The notes beneath the pieces were generated by a model. The model was not told where the DNA came from. It ran no database searches and saw only the letters and a list, made by a program, of their open reading frames with translations. Source: JAENVT01 sp031424145 (lineage in GTDB: Bacteria; Actinomycetota; Acidimicrobiia; Acidimicrobiales; Ilumatobacteraceae). From it: a DNA stretch of 15,688 bases. The stretch's first letter is position 1. Every line of letters starts with the position of its first letter. Shown piece after piece: positions 1-6,263 of the stretch. The stretch is taken from contig JANPGV010000283.1 in NCBI GenBank assembly GCA_031424145.1, positions 1-15,688 of the forward strand, read 5' to 3'. The position numbers were made by a program, and so were the translations under genes.

Positions 1-44
1 TGGTAATCGTCGTCGTCGAAGCGACGACGTGTTCGTGTGGTCAC
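1..44 (-). CDS. Possible 5' end of a minus-strand gene (partial)
   Basis: Reading the minus strand, a GTG at 44-42 is preceded by GAGGAG (57-52) with a 7-nt spacer, a strong Shine-Dalgarno arrangement. It opens a frame that stays open to the window edge for 14 codons, beginning V-T-T-R-T-R-R-R-F followed by four Asp and a Tyr. That is too little to assign a family. If real, it is divergent from the HIT gene at 225. This differs from mycobacteria, where thrS lies upstream of the HIT gene in the same direction. Plus-strand frames entering from the left edge stop at 4-6, 48-50 or 138-140 and show nothing recognisable, so the end of an upstream plus-strand gene cannot be excluded. Confidence 0.35.
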   Translation of the reverse strand, partial: MTTRTRRRFDDDDY

Positions 45-66
45 GGGTGAACTCCTCGGTGCTCTT

Positions 67-87
67 GGCACCGATCCGTTCGGTGCC
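67..87. repeat. Perfect 8-bp inverted repeat, 5-nt loop
   Basis: GGCACCGA (67-74) and TCGGTGCC (80-87) are exact reverse complements around a 5-nt loop. No T-run follows on either strand, so it is not a standard intrinsic terminator. It lies in the intergenic stretch between the putative minus-strand start at 44 and the HIT gene at 225. It could be an operator or a hairpin in the leader of the minus-strand gene. Apart from this and the -10-like box near 213, I see nothing in 45-224. Confidence 0.4.
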
Positions 88-212
88 TACGTGGTGGCGG
101 TTGCGCGGAGGTCGAAGGCAATGGTGTTCATGACCTTCCCCCTTTCCGCGCCTGCGGCGCCTCTCGAACGGACGCAGATGACAGTAGCCGCGCCACACCG
201 AGTAGATCCGAG

Positions 213-218
213 TAATTT
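213..218 (+). promoter_or_regulatory. -10-like element for a possibly leaderless HIT-gene transcript
   Basis: TAATTT fits the actinobacterial -10 pattern TAnnnT and ends 6 nt before the GTG start at 225, so transcription would begin at or beside the start codon. No Shine-Dalgarno sequence precedes that start, which agrees with a leaderless mRNA, common in Actinobacteria. No good -35 is visible at the expected distance. The TAA of this element (213-215) is also the in-frame stop that excludes any earlier start. Confidence 0.35.
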
Positions 219-224
219 CGCCAT

Positions 225-725
225 GTGGACACTTACGAGCGGTTGTGGAACGGTTGGCGGGCCGCGTACGTCGGTTCCATTTCGGTGCACGACGATGAGG
301 ACAGCGTCTTCACGGAGCTCCTCCAGTCCGGTCTGAGCGACGAGGAGTGCAACATCGTCCACCGCGGCGACAAGGTCTTCGCCATCCTCAACGCGTTCCC
401 ATATGCGACCGGCCACACGTTGGTGATGCCGTACCGGCAGATCGCCGAGCTGGACGATCTCGAGCCTGACGAGGCGAGCCAGCTGTGGTCGACGGTCACC
501 GACGCGGTGCGAGCGGTGAAGGCTGCGTATCAACCGGGTGGCGTCAACGTCGGCATCAACCTCGGCCGTCCGGCTGGTGGCAGTGTCAGCGAGCACCTGC
601 ACGTTCACGTCGTACCGCGTTGGATAGGCGACGGCAACTTCATGACCGCCATTGCAAACACCAGAACCCTGCCCGAAGCGCTCTCGGACACGGCGGCCAG
701 GCTCCGCGCGGTGTGGCCCCGGTAG
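225..725 (+). CDS. HIT-family hydrolase/phosphorylase (AP4A phosphorylase-like)
   Basis: A 166-residue histidine-triad protein. The triad is seen as H124-L-H126-V-H128-V-V, followed by P131-R-W133, and is preceded by the substrate-binding stretch N-V-G-I-N-L-G at 108-114. The segment N-A-F-P-Y-A-T-G-H at 56-64 is also typical of the family. HIT proteins act on nucleoside phosphates in the cytoplasm. The closest relative I recall, mycobacterial Rv2613c, is a diadenosine tetraphosphate phosphorylase and also sits beside pgsA. The GTG at 225 is the only start, since a stop lies 4 codons upstream. There is no clear ribosome-binding site. The next gene begins 11 nt after the stop, suggesting co-transcription. 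The family is certain; the exact substrate is inferred. Confidence 0.93.
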   Translation: MDTYERLWNGWRAAYVGSISVHDDEDSVFTELLQSGLSDEECNIVHRGDKVFAILNAFPYATGHTLVMPYRQIAELDDLEPDEASQLWSTVTDAVRAVKAAYQPGGVNVGINLGRPAGGSVSEHLHVHVVPRWIGDGNFMTAIANTRTLPEALSDTAARLRAVWPR

Positions 726-736
726 ATTGGCGGCGC

Positions 737-1234
737 ATGAGCGACACCGAGGACCTTCGCGACGCGCTGCCAGAAGATCTCAACGCCACCGAGTATGTGG
801 GGCCGTATCAGTTCCCCGACAACAGCCGGCGCCGTCGGCCGGCGTACCTCTACTTCGGCGTCGCAGGGCTCTGCATGCTTGCCTGGCTCTGGCGTCGTGG
901 GCACGACCCGGTGCTGGTCAACCGGGGCATGCTCTGGGCGGCGATCCTGCTCGTCGCTGTCGGATTGCTGTCGTACACGTCAGGGTGGAAGATGCACGTC
1001 GACGAGAAGCAGGCCTTGGTCGCTGCCCAGGGCGCCGTGGGCTTCGCAGTCGGTCACGCGTCGGCCCAGCAGGTGTGGCGGGGTCTGCGCAGCAAGCCGA
1101 CGTGGCGGGTGTTGATGTATTCGGCGGAGAACCCACCGCGGCAGCGATCACTCGTTCTGGTCGACGCCGTGGACGGAACAGTCGTCGAACACCTCACTGA
1201 AGACAACCCCGAAGAGGACTGGCAGGACGACTAG
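737..1234 (+). CDS. Two-helix membrane protein of unknown function
   Basis: A 165-residue protein I do not recognise. A polar, acidic N-terminus (about 1-30) is followed by four arginines (31-34), a hydrophobic segment at about 37-52, a short basic loop, and a second hydrophobic segment at about 65-81. The remaining 80 residues are soluble and contain V-L-V-D-A-V-D-G-T-V-V (about 140-150), which resembles the hairpin of PepSY-type domains; that likeness is weak. The ATG at 737 is 11 nt after the HIT stop. The frame stays open further upstream, but that part overlaps the HIT gene and is shadow. Its stop TAG (1232-1234) shares the tetranucleotide CTAG with the stop of the convergent gene. It is probably translated from the HIT transcript. 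Confidence 0.72.
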   Translation: MSDTEDLRDALPEDLNATEYVGPYQFPDNSRRRRPAYLYFGVAGLCMLAWLWRRGHDPVLVNRGMLWAAILLVAVGLLSYTSGWKMHVDEKQALVAAQGAVGFAVGHASAQQVWRGLRSKPTWRVLMYSAENPPRQRSLVLVDAVDGTVVEHLTEDNPEEDWQDD

Positions 1235-1548
1235 TCGTAGTCTTCGTCGTCGCCTTCGGCGACGGCGGCAATCGCCCGCAACAGACGGCCTATGTCGAGC
1301 GCTGTGCTTCGCAGAGAGTTCAACGTCGCCTCGTCCCATTCGTCGGGTGGAACCGCTTCGACGGCGTCGGCGATAGCGCCGGGGTCGGGGGCGGTGTGCA
1401 TCAATTTGGCGGCTATGGCGATCTGATCGTTCAACTCTGAGACGATTCCGGCGGTCGCGCTGGGGGGACTGTCGCCCAGAGCCTCGCGAAGTCGTCGCGG
1501 GATGGATCGCATGGTGGTGGCGAGATCGCTGGGGGATGAGCTGCTCAT
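1231..1548 (-). CDS. Small helical protein of unknown function, acidic C-terminus
   Basis: A 105-residue soluble protein starting at ATG 1548-1546 (Met followed by four serines). The sequence looks all-helical, with a basic patch near residues 18-23, an L-N-D-Q-I-A-I-A-A-K-L helix in the middle, and an acidic end rich in Glu/Asp. No family is recognised. The frame is open further upstream to 1707, but that part runs into the pgsA start, so the shorter start is preferred; no strong ribosome-binding site settles it. It is convergent with the membrane-protein gene, with both stops inside CTAG, and divergent from pgsA with 77 bp between the starts, which would hold both promoters. Confidence 0.6.
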   Translation of the reverse strand: MSSSSPSDLATTMRSIPRRLREALGDSPPSATAGIVSELNDQIAIAAKLMHTAPDPGAIADAVEAVPPDEWDEATLNSLRSTALDIGRLLRAIAAVAEGDDEDYD

Positions 1549-1625
1549 GCAGACATCGTGGCACCTGTCGGCGCTGGTGTCGACGCACACCGGCCGTGGC
1601 CGTTTCGACGGGTAAGCTGGTGTCG

Positions 1626-2318
1626 ATGTTCGACGGCAAGTTCCGTGTGCCCATCGATCGAGCGGTGAAGCCGATCGGAAATGGGTTGCGTAAGACCGGA
1701 CTCTCACCCGACCACTTGACGATCATCGGCCTTGTCGTCGCCGGCGGTGCCGCGGTTGCGATCGGGTTCGGCGAGCTGAGGCTCGGACTGCTGCTCGTGA
1801 TCCTGGCCACCCTTCCCGATCTCTTCGACGGCGCCTTGGCAAGGGCGTCCGATGCGTCGAGCCAGCGCGGCGCGTACTTCGATTCCGTCGTCGACCGAGT
1901 GACTGACGCAATCCTGTTCGGCGCCGTCGCCTGGTACCTCGCCTCACATGATTCGCCGCACATGTCCATCCTGCCCTTTGCGGTCATGGGGCTCAGCTCG
2001 GTCATCTCGTATCAGCGCGCCAAGGCCGAGTCGCTGGGACTCGACGCCAAGGGCGGCCTGATGGAACGTGCGGAGCGAATCATCGCTCTCTGCATCGGCC
2101 TGCTGTTCCCCATCCTCCTCATCCCAATGCTGTGGGTGATGCTGGTGCTGACAGCTGTGACGGCCGTCCAGCGGTTCGTCAAAGTGTGGAAGCAGGCCGC
2201 GGTTGCGCCCGTCACCGCGGCGCGAATCGAGATGCGCCGCAGCCGTCGGCAGACGCGCCGAGTCGTTCGCACAGAGCGACGACATACACGCATCTCCCGC
2301 CCCGGCCGCCGGCCATAA
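1626..2318 (+). CDS. pgsA: CDP-alcohol phosphotransferase, probable phosphatidylinositol-phosphate synthase
   Basis: A 230-residue integral membrane enzyme that transfers a phosphatidyl group from CDP-diacylglycerol to an alcohol phosphate. The signature D-x2-D-G-x2-A-R-x8-G-x3-D-x3-D is complete: D65, D68-G69, A72-R73, G82, D86, D90. The segment 128-151 (S-Y-x-R-A-K-A-E at its start, E-R-A-E-R-I at its end) is typical of actinobacterial phosphatidylinositol-phosphate synthases, and the neighbouring acyltransferase and PimA support inositol phosphate as acceptor. Hydrophobic segments lie at about 31-47, 52-64, 95-107, 112-126 and 152-180. The last 30 residues are unusually rich in arginine. 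The ATG at 1626 is chosen; a GTG two codons earlier (1620) is an alternative, and neither has a strong ribosome-binding site. Confidence 0.9.
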   Translation: MFDGKFRVPIDRAVKPIGNGLRKTGLSPDHLTIIGLVVAGGAAVAIGFGELRLGLLLVILATLPDLFDGALARASDASSQRGAYFDSVVDRVTDAILFGAVAWYLASHDSPHMSILPFAVMGLSSVISYQRAKAESLGLDAKGGLMERAERIIALCIGLLFPILLIPMLWVMLVLTAVTAVQRFVKVWKQAAVAPVTAARIEMRRSRRQTRRVVRTERRHTRISRPGRRP

Positions 2319-2344
2319 ACGAACACCAGTTGTGATCTGAAATC

Positions 2345-3274
2345 GTGGCCGACAATGAGTTCTCGGACTTCCGCAAACGCCTGACCGGCGCTGCAACTGT
2401 CAACACCTATCGGCTCGGTTCGCTGGCCGCGAGGCTGATGCCAGGACCGGTCGCTGCCGGTGCGTCCGCCTCGATCGGGTTCGGCGCCAGCTTCGCCAGC
2501 CCGGCGCGACGCAAGATGGTCGAACGACATTTGAAGCGTGTCAACCCGATGTTGCGCGGCGCAGGATTGCGAGTCGCGGTGCAGCAGGCCTTCGACTACT
2601 ACGCCCGCTACTACGTCGAAAGCTTCCGATTGCCATCGATGTCTAACGCGGCGGTCGCACGGCCATTCACGATCGAGGGTTGGGAACAGGTGCTGCAGGG
2701 TTTGGAGTCCGGCAACGGGGTGATCCTTGCGCTCCCCCACCTGGGTGGGTGGGAGTGGGCCGGCCGCTGGATGACGGATCAAGGGTTCAAGATGACGGTC
2801 GTAGTCGAAGCCCTCGACCCTCCCGAGCTGTTCGAGTGGTTTGCCGACCTGCGCCAGGACTTGGGGATGACGGTCGTGCCGACCGGTCCGAAGGCGGGCC
2901 CGGCTGTGCTCAAGGCACTGCGGGCCAACGAGACTGTGTGCCTGCTCTGTGATCGCGATCTCGAGCGTTCAGGCATCCCGGTCGAGTTCTTCGGTGAGCG
3001 CACCACGCTTCCCGCAGGCCCGGCGACCCTCGCGCTGCGCACGGGTGCAGTCCTGTTGCCGGTCGGCTGCTACTTCACCTCGAAGTACAACGGGCATCAC
3101 GCGGTGGTCCGCCCGGCTGTGCCGACCGTGCGTCGCGGCCAGGGTCTGCGCGATGACATCGCCAGAGTGACAGAGGCATTGGCAAGGGAGCTCGAGTTCC
3201 TCATCCGCCGCGCCCCGGAGCAATGGCATTTGTTCCAGCCCAACTGGCCGAGCGACCCGGGGTACGAGGGCTGA
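2345..3274 (+). CDS. patA: Phosphatidylinositol mannoside acyltransferase (LpxL/HtrB family)
   Basis: A 309-residue lysophospholipid-type acyltransferase. The catalytic motif is seen as L-P-H132-L-G-G-W-E137-W; the family uses the His and acidic residue of an HxxxxE/D motif. A second block at 203-230 (D-R-D-L, then I-P-V-E-F-F-G-E, then L-P-A-G-P) and P-E-Q-W-H at 291-295 are the other usual landmarks. In mycobacteria the homologue PatA acylates the 6-position of the mannose of PIM1/PIM2 at the cytoplasmic face of the membrane. It follows pgsA by 26 nt in the same direction, so it is probably co-transcribed. The start is GTG 2345 with only a poor ribosome-binding site. In mycobacteria pimA follows directly; here it is 4.25 kb away. 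Confidence 0.9.
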   Translation: MADNEFSDFRKRLTGAATVNTYRLGSLAARLMPGPVAAGASASIGFGASFASPARRKMVERHLKRVNPMLRGAGLRVAVQQAFDYYARYYVESFRLPSMSNAAVARPFTIEGWEQVLQGLESGNGVILALPHLGGWEWAGRWMTDQGFKMTVVVEALDPPELFEWFADLRQDLGMTVVPTGPKAGPAVLKALRANETVCLLCDRDLERSGIPVEFFGERTTLPAGPATLALRTGAVLLPVGCYFTSKYNGHHAVVRPAVPTVRRGQGLRDDIARVTEALARELEFLIRRAPEQWHLFQPNWPSDPGYEG

Positions 3275-3290
3275 CCTGCGGCTTCGTGTT

Positions 3291-3695
3291 CTACGAGGAC
3301 ACGCCAGGACTCAGAATGGACTCAGGCCAATTCGGGCCGAGCACCGCGTCGAGCACCGACCGGCCGCGATCCTCGTCGACGGGCATCATGTGCGCGTAGG
3401 TGTTGAGCGTGACCATCGGCGAAGCGTGACCTATCCAATCGGCCACCGCACGAACGCTGACGCCCTCAGAGAGCAGCGTCGAGGCGAACGTGTGCCTGCA
3501 ATCGTGGTAGTCGACGTGCTCTGCCCGAGCGGTCTTCCTGGCCGCTCTCCAGATGCGCCCGAAGCGGTTGCGGCCGATCGGCCGACCATCGGGCAGGTGG
3601 AGGATCAGACCGTGCTCTCCGGTGCCAGGCTCGGCGATGTGCACGGCGAGCTGATCGGCGACGAACTTCGCCAACGGAATCGACCGATTCGACAG
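3291..3695 (-). pseudogene. Tyrosine recombinase (phage-type integrase), C-terminal remnant
   Basis: Minus-strand reading from about 3695 to the stop at 3293-3291 gives about 134 residues that match the C-terminal half of the catalytic domain of actinobacterial phage-type integrases. Visible residues are the H-D-C-R box (His codon 3506-3504, Arg codon 3497-3495), the I-G-H histidine (codon 3428-3426) and the nucleophile in N-T-Y-A-H-M (Tyr codon 3398-3396). The N-terminal arm-binding and core-binding domains and the first catalytic arginine are missing. The frame stays open to 3902, but beyond about 3695 it is no longer integrase-like and lies antisense to another ORF. It is therefore a truncated remnant with no plausible start. 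Its stop is 16 nt beyond the acyltransferase gene, marking the edge of inserted DNA. Confidence 0.85.
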
Positions 3696-3947
3696 ATGTC
3701 CGATACTGCGGTCATGCTGACCATCCATGACGTCGATGCCATCCGTCGATCCGCCGCAATGGCGCCGCTGTCGAACGACGAAGCGTTCCGCGTGCTTGAG
3801 GCCTGCGACCAGCTGCTCCGCGAACGGGCCCGCATCGCCGCCGCGCTGGCCGATCTGCCGGCGTCGTGGGGCCAGGTGCGTAGGGTGTTGAACGAACTGC
3901 ACGCAATCGTGCGGTGCCCCTCGACGTCACACGACCAGTCTGTGTAG
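3696..3947 (+). CDS. Small helical protein, mobile-element associated, unknown function
   Basis: An 83-residue ORF from ATG 3696; an in-frame ATG at 3714 would give 77 residues. The centre (about residues 22-66) is predicted helical and charged, with heptad-like L/A spacing, ending in A-D-L-P-A-S-W-G-Q-V-R-R-V-L-N-E-L. No family is recognised. That it is or was a true protein is supported by a second, diverged copy of its 3' end at 4306-4390, where differences fall often in third positions and the frame is kept over 28 codons. It starts exactly where integrase homology of the opposite strand ends, so it probably belongs to the same degraded element. There is no clear ribosome-binding site. 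Confidence 0.5.
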   Translation: MSDTAVMLTIHDVDAIRRSAAMAPLSNDEAFRVLEACDQLLRERARIAAALADLPASWGQVRRVLNELHAIVRCPSTSHDQSV

Positions 3948-3987
3948 AGCTAGGGTCGATGACGAGGTAACGGCCTGAGGAGGCAGC

Positions 3988-4275
3988 ATGAGCATCGTTG
4001 TCCGCTTTCCAACTTCGAACATGACGCGTAGCCAATACGACTCCGTTCACGACGCGCTAGAACAGTCCGGGAATTGGCCGGTTCCTGGATGCTTGACCCA
4101 CGTCTGTTTTGGTGACGAGGCGAACCTGCGCGTCAGCGAGGTCTGGGAGTCGCGCGAACAGTTCGCCGCTTTCGGCGAGAAGTTGCGGCCACACATCGAA
4201 GCAGCTGGAATCCAGATGTCGGGCGAGCCCGAGGTCTACGAGGTTGTTAGATTCGAGTCGTTCTCGTCCGGCTAG
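3988..4275 (+). CDS. Small ABM/dimeric alpha-beta-barrel-like protein
   Basis: A 95-residue soluble protein with an excellent ribosome-binding site, GAGGAGG, 6 nt before ATG 3988. The pattern is an N-terminal beta strand (S-I-V-V-R-F), a helix (about 13-27), a central strand around T-H-V-C-F, then S-E-V-W-E-S-R-E-Q-F-A-A-F, a helix, and a final strand V-Y-E-V-V-R-F. This fits the ferredoxin-like fold of ABM or EthD-type dimeric proteins, where the W-E-S-x-E-x-F-x-x-F segment is common. Function cannot be told from sequence; some relatives are monooxygenases or detoxifying enzymes, many are uncharacterised. It sits between two copies of a short homologous segment in the mobile-element zone and is the only clearly intact gene there. 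Confidence 0.75.
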   Translation: MSIVVRFPTSNMTRSQYDSVHDALEQSGNWPVPGCLTHVCFGDEANLRVSEVWESREQFAAFGEKLRPHIEAAGIQMSGEPEVYEVVRFESFSSG

Positions 4276-4305
4276 TTGGAGTCGTCTCAACGCGGTTGAC
4301 ACACG

Positions 4306-4390
4306 GTACGGACTCGCGTCCGTCGCGCCTGGGCGGATCTGCCAGCGTCGTGCGGACAGGTGCGCAAGGCGCTCAACGAGCTGCAGACCC
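4306..4390 (+). pseudogene. Broken second copy of the 3' end of the 3696 ORF
   Basis: Frame starting at 4306 reads V-R-T-R-V-R-R-A-W-A-D-L-P and continues A-S-C-G-Q-V-R-K-A-L-N-E-L-Q. It aligns without gaps to E-R-A-R-I-A-A-A-L-A-D-L-P and A-S-W-G-Q-V-R-R-V-L-N-E-L-H of the upstream ORF. At DNA level 4336-4385 matches 3852-3901 at 41 of 50 positions by my count. A stop codon (4297-4299) lies just upstream in this frame and no start is present, so this is a fragment. The rest of 4276-4573 contains the 19-bp repeat block and the ribosome-binding site of the next gene; I see no other gene there. Confidence 0.7.
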
Positions 4391-4393
4391 CAT

Positions 4394-4470
4394 CCGAGTG
4401 TTTCCGGTACACCCGAGTGTTTCCAGCCCATACGAGTGTTTCCAGCGCACCCGGGGTGTCCGGAGACACT
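4394..4470. repeat. 19-bp tandem repeats with an inverted copy at the end
   Basis: The core CGAGTGTTTCC begins at 4395, 4414 and 4433, an exact 19-bp period. A degenerate fourth copy falls in register (CCGGGGTGTCC from 4451). It is followed by GGAGACACTC at 4461-4470, an inverted copy of the core GAGTGTTTCC with one difference. The third direct copy (4434-4443) and this inverted copy could form a 10-bp stem with one G-U pair and a 17-nt loop. The block is non-coding and lies between the broken gene copy and the cupredoxin gene. Candidate roles are protein-binding iterons, arm sites of a recombinase, or a transcription end. None is proven. Confidence 0.75.
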
Positions 4471-4573
4471 CTGATGACCTGTGACCTTGTGCCCTGGTGA
4501 GGATCGAATCGTCACGGAAGACTGCAAGCGCACGGTGCATGATCATCGTTGAAATCAGCGAGAGGAGCGCGAG

Positions 4574-5047
4574 GTGGGATCTTCCACGAAGACCGCAGTC
4601 GACTCGCGCGACAGGATCCAGTTGTCGCGTCGAGCCCAGCGTTACGAAGAGCGAAAGGCCCGCATGCGGCATCGCCTGTTCGCCGTGATCGGTGTGGTCG
4701 TGCTGGCGTCGACAGTGATCGTGGTTGCCGTGGCGAAGAGCGGATCAAACGGTTCGACAGGGACAACCACACCATTCGCGGGATCGACCGTGGATGTGAC
4801 TCTTGGTGATTACGTCATTCTCGGCGACCTGACGGCGCCGGCAGGACTGGTGCGGCTGAGGGCGATCAACCAAGGTGGGATCGTTCACAACGTCGGAGTC
4901 CGGGGTGTGCCGATCAGCGGCGATATGATACCCGGCAAGGGCTTCACCTTGGATGTCGGTCAGCTCGCGCCGGGTACCTACCAGTTGTATTGCGACATCG
5001 TCGGCCACGTCGAAAAGGGCATGGTTGCCAACCTCGTCATCACCTAG
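4574..5047 (+). CDS. Membrane-anchored cupredoxin-like blue copper protein
   Basis: A 157-residue protein with a basic cytoplasmic N-terminus (about 14-34), one hydrophobic anchor at about 35-54, a Gly/Ser/Thr-rich spacer (56-66), and a cupredoxin beta-sandwich outside the membrane. Type-1 copper ligands are all visible: H105 in I-V-H-N-V-G, then C140, H145 and M150 in the pattern C-x4-H-x4-M. Such proteins carry single electrons or store copper. GTG 4574 is preceded by AGAGGAG (4561-4567) with good spacing. Its stop TAG (5045-5047) overlaps that of the convergent P450 gene through a shared CTAG. The redox partner is unknown; nothing in the neighbourhood is an obvious oxidase or reductase for it, and the P450 has its own ferredoxin. 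Confidence 0.88.
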   Translation: MGSSTKTAVDSRDRIQLSRRAQRYEERKARMRHRLFAVIGVVVLASTVIVVAVAKSGSNGSTGTTTPFAGSTVDVTLGDYVILGDLTAPAGLVRLRAINQGGIVHNVGVRGVPISGDMIPGKGFTLDVGQLAPGTYQLYCDIVGHVEKGMVANLVIT

Positions 5048-6258
5048 CCGGCAAAGCGCACGATGCAGCGGCGCGGGCCACGCACTTGACCGCCTGCCCA
5101 GGTCACATCGGCGGGATCGACGAGCTCGAACTCGGGTATCCGTTCCATCCAGGTCTGTAGAGCGACGCGCAGCTCCAGGCGTGCAAGATTGGACCCTGCG
5201 CAACGGTGGATGCCCGCACCGAAAGCGATGTGGCGGTTGTGCTGACGGTCGAGGATCACATCGTCCGGATTGTCGAACTGGCGAGGATCGCGGTTTGCCG
5301 CGGGAAAAGACATCAGGACCCGGTCACCGGCGTGCATGGGACAACCCTGGAACTCTGTGTCGTGATCGACGATGCGCGCCATCGTGACGGGCGAGTATGC
5401 GCGCAACAGTTCCTCGATCGCCATCGGCCAGATGTCGGGTTCTTCGCGCAGTTGTTTGCGGTGCTCGGGATGCTGCGCGAGGTGCCACAGCGATGACCCG
5501 ATCGCCGACCACGTCGTATCGATGCCGGCAACCAACATGAGGTTGCAGACACCCATCACGTAGTCCTCCGAGACGAGCTCACCCTCGACCCGCGTGTTGA
5601 GCAGGTCTGTGATGAGATCGTCGTCGCGTGGGTTGGCCTTGCGATCATCGAGCTGGGCTCGGAAGAAGCCAAGGATCTTCATTCTGTTCTCGACCCGGAT
5701 CTTCGGATCCGTGAGGCCGATCTCGAGCACGCCGCGTACCCACGACGTGAACTCGTCGGCCATATCCAGCGGCACGCCGAGCATCGCCGCGATGACGCGG
5801 ACGGGGATCTGCTGGGCGTAACCGGCTGCAGCGTCGGCCTGCCCGGTATCGATGAAGCCGTCGATCAACTGGTGGCAGAGTGCTCGGGTGCCGTCCTCGT
5901 ACTTGGCCACCGCCTGAGGCGCAAAGGTCGGAAGGATGGTGCGGCGGTGCCAGTGGTGCTCGGGTGGATCAGACGTGATCGGTGGGGCAGCGACCCCCGC
6001 GTACGGTCCCTCCATCTGACCGATCGGAGGTGGGACGACGATGATGTTGCGCGAGGTGAAGACGTCGTGCTCCTGCGCGGCGGCGACCACATCGTCGTAG
6101 CGGGTCGGCATCCACGACCCGCCCCAGCGCTCAGTGTGGGCAACGGGGCAGGGGGACTCGCGGATGTCGCTCATCGCCGGATACGGATCGCGGACGAAAT
6201 CGGGATCGAAGATGTCGTAGTCGGACAGCCAGTCGATGCGCGATTCGTCGATACCCAT
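5044..6258 (-). CDS. Cytochrome P450
   Basis: A 404-residue soluble bacterial P450, full length for the class. The landmarks are the I-helix A-G-I-D-T-T at 244-249 (oxygen activation), E283-L-L-R286 of the ExxR motif, and the heme loop F-G-A-G-I-H-R-C353-A-G with Cys353 as heme thiolate ligand. The N-terminal P-P-E-H-H-W-H-R-R (98-106) matches the usual C-helix region. The protein would insert one oxygen atom into an organic substrate using electrons from ferredoxin. The start ATG 6258 follows the ferredoxin stop by 5 nt, with GAGGAG about 11 nt upstream inside the ferredoxin gene, so it is translated from the same mRNA. Substrate cannot be told; terpenoids, steroids or aromatic compounds are typical in Actinobacteria. 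Confidence 0.95.
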   Translation of the reverse strand: MGIDESRIDWLSDYDIFDPDFVRDPYPAMSDIRESPCPVAHTERWGGSWMPTRYDDVVAAAQEHDVFTSRNIIVVPPPIGQMEGPYAGVAAPPITSDPPEHHWHRRTILPTFAPQAVAKYEDGTRALCHQLIDGFIDTGQADAAAGYAQQIPVRVIAAMLGVPLDMADEFTSWVRGVLEIGLTDPKIRVENRMKILGFFRAQLDDRKANPRDDDLITDLLNTRVEGELVSEDYVMGVCNLMLVAGIDTTWSAIGSSLWHLAQHPEHRKQLREEPDIWPMAIEELLRAYSPVTMARIVDHDTEFQGCPMHAGDRVLMSFPAANRDPRQFDNPDDVILDRQHNRHIAFGAGIHRCAGSNLARLELRVALQTWMERIPEFELVDPADVTWAGGQVRGPRRCIVRFAG

Positions 6259-6263
6259 ATGGC

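Noticed and set aside
1148..2005. Long minus-strand frame of 285 codons across the small helical gene and pgsA
   Set aside because: It runs antisense to the well-supported pgsA, is full of arginine and low-complexity stretches, and matches no family. It is a shadow of high GC content.
4057..4533. Minus-strand frame of 158 codons across the ABM-like gene and the 19-bp repeats, giving a repeated G-N-T-R-M peptide
   Set aside because: The repeated peptide is only the 19-bp DNA repeat translated. The period is not a multiple of three, so the frame shifts at each unit, and half of the frame is antisense to a gene with a strong ribosome-binding site.
4276..4573. CRISPR array at the 19-bp repeats
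   Set aside because: The period of 19 bp is far too short, leaving 8-nt gaps between cores, and there are no cas genes in the window.
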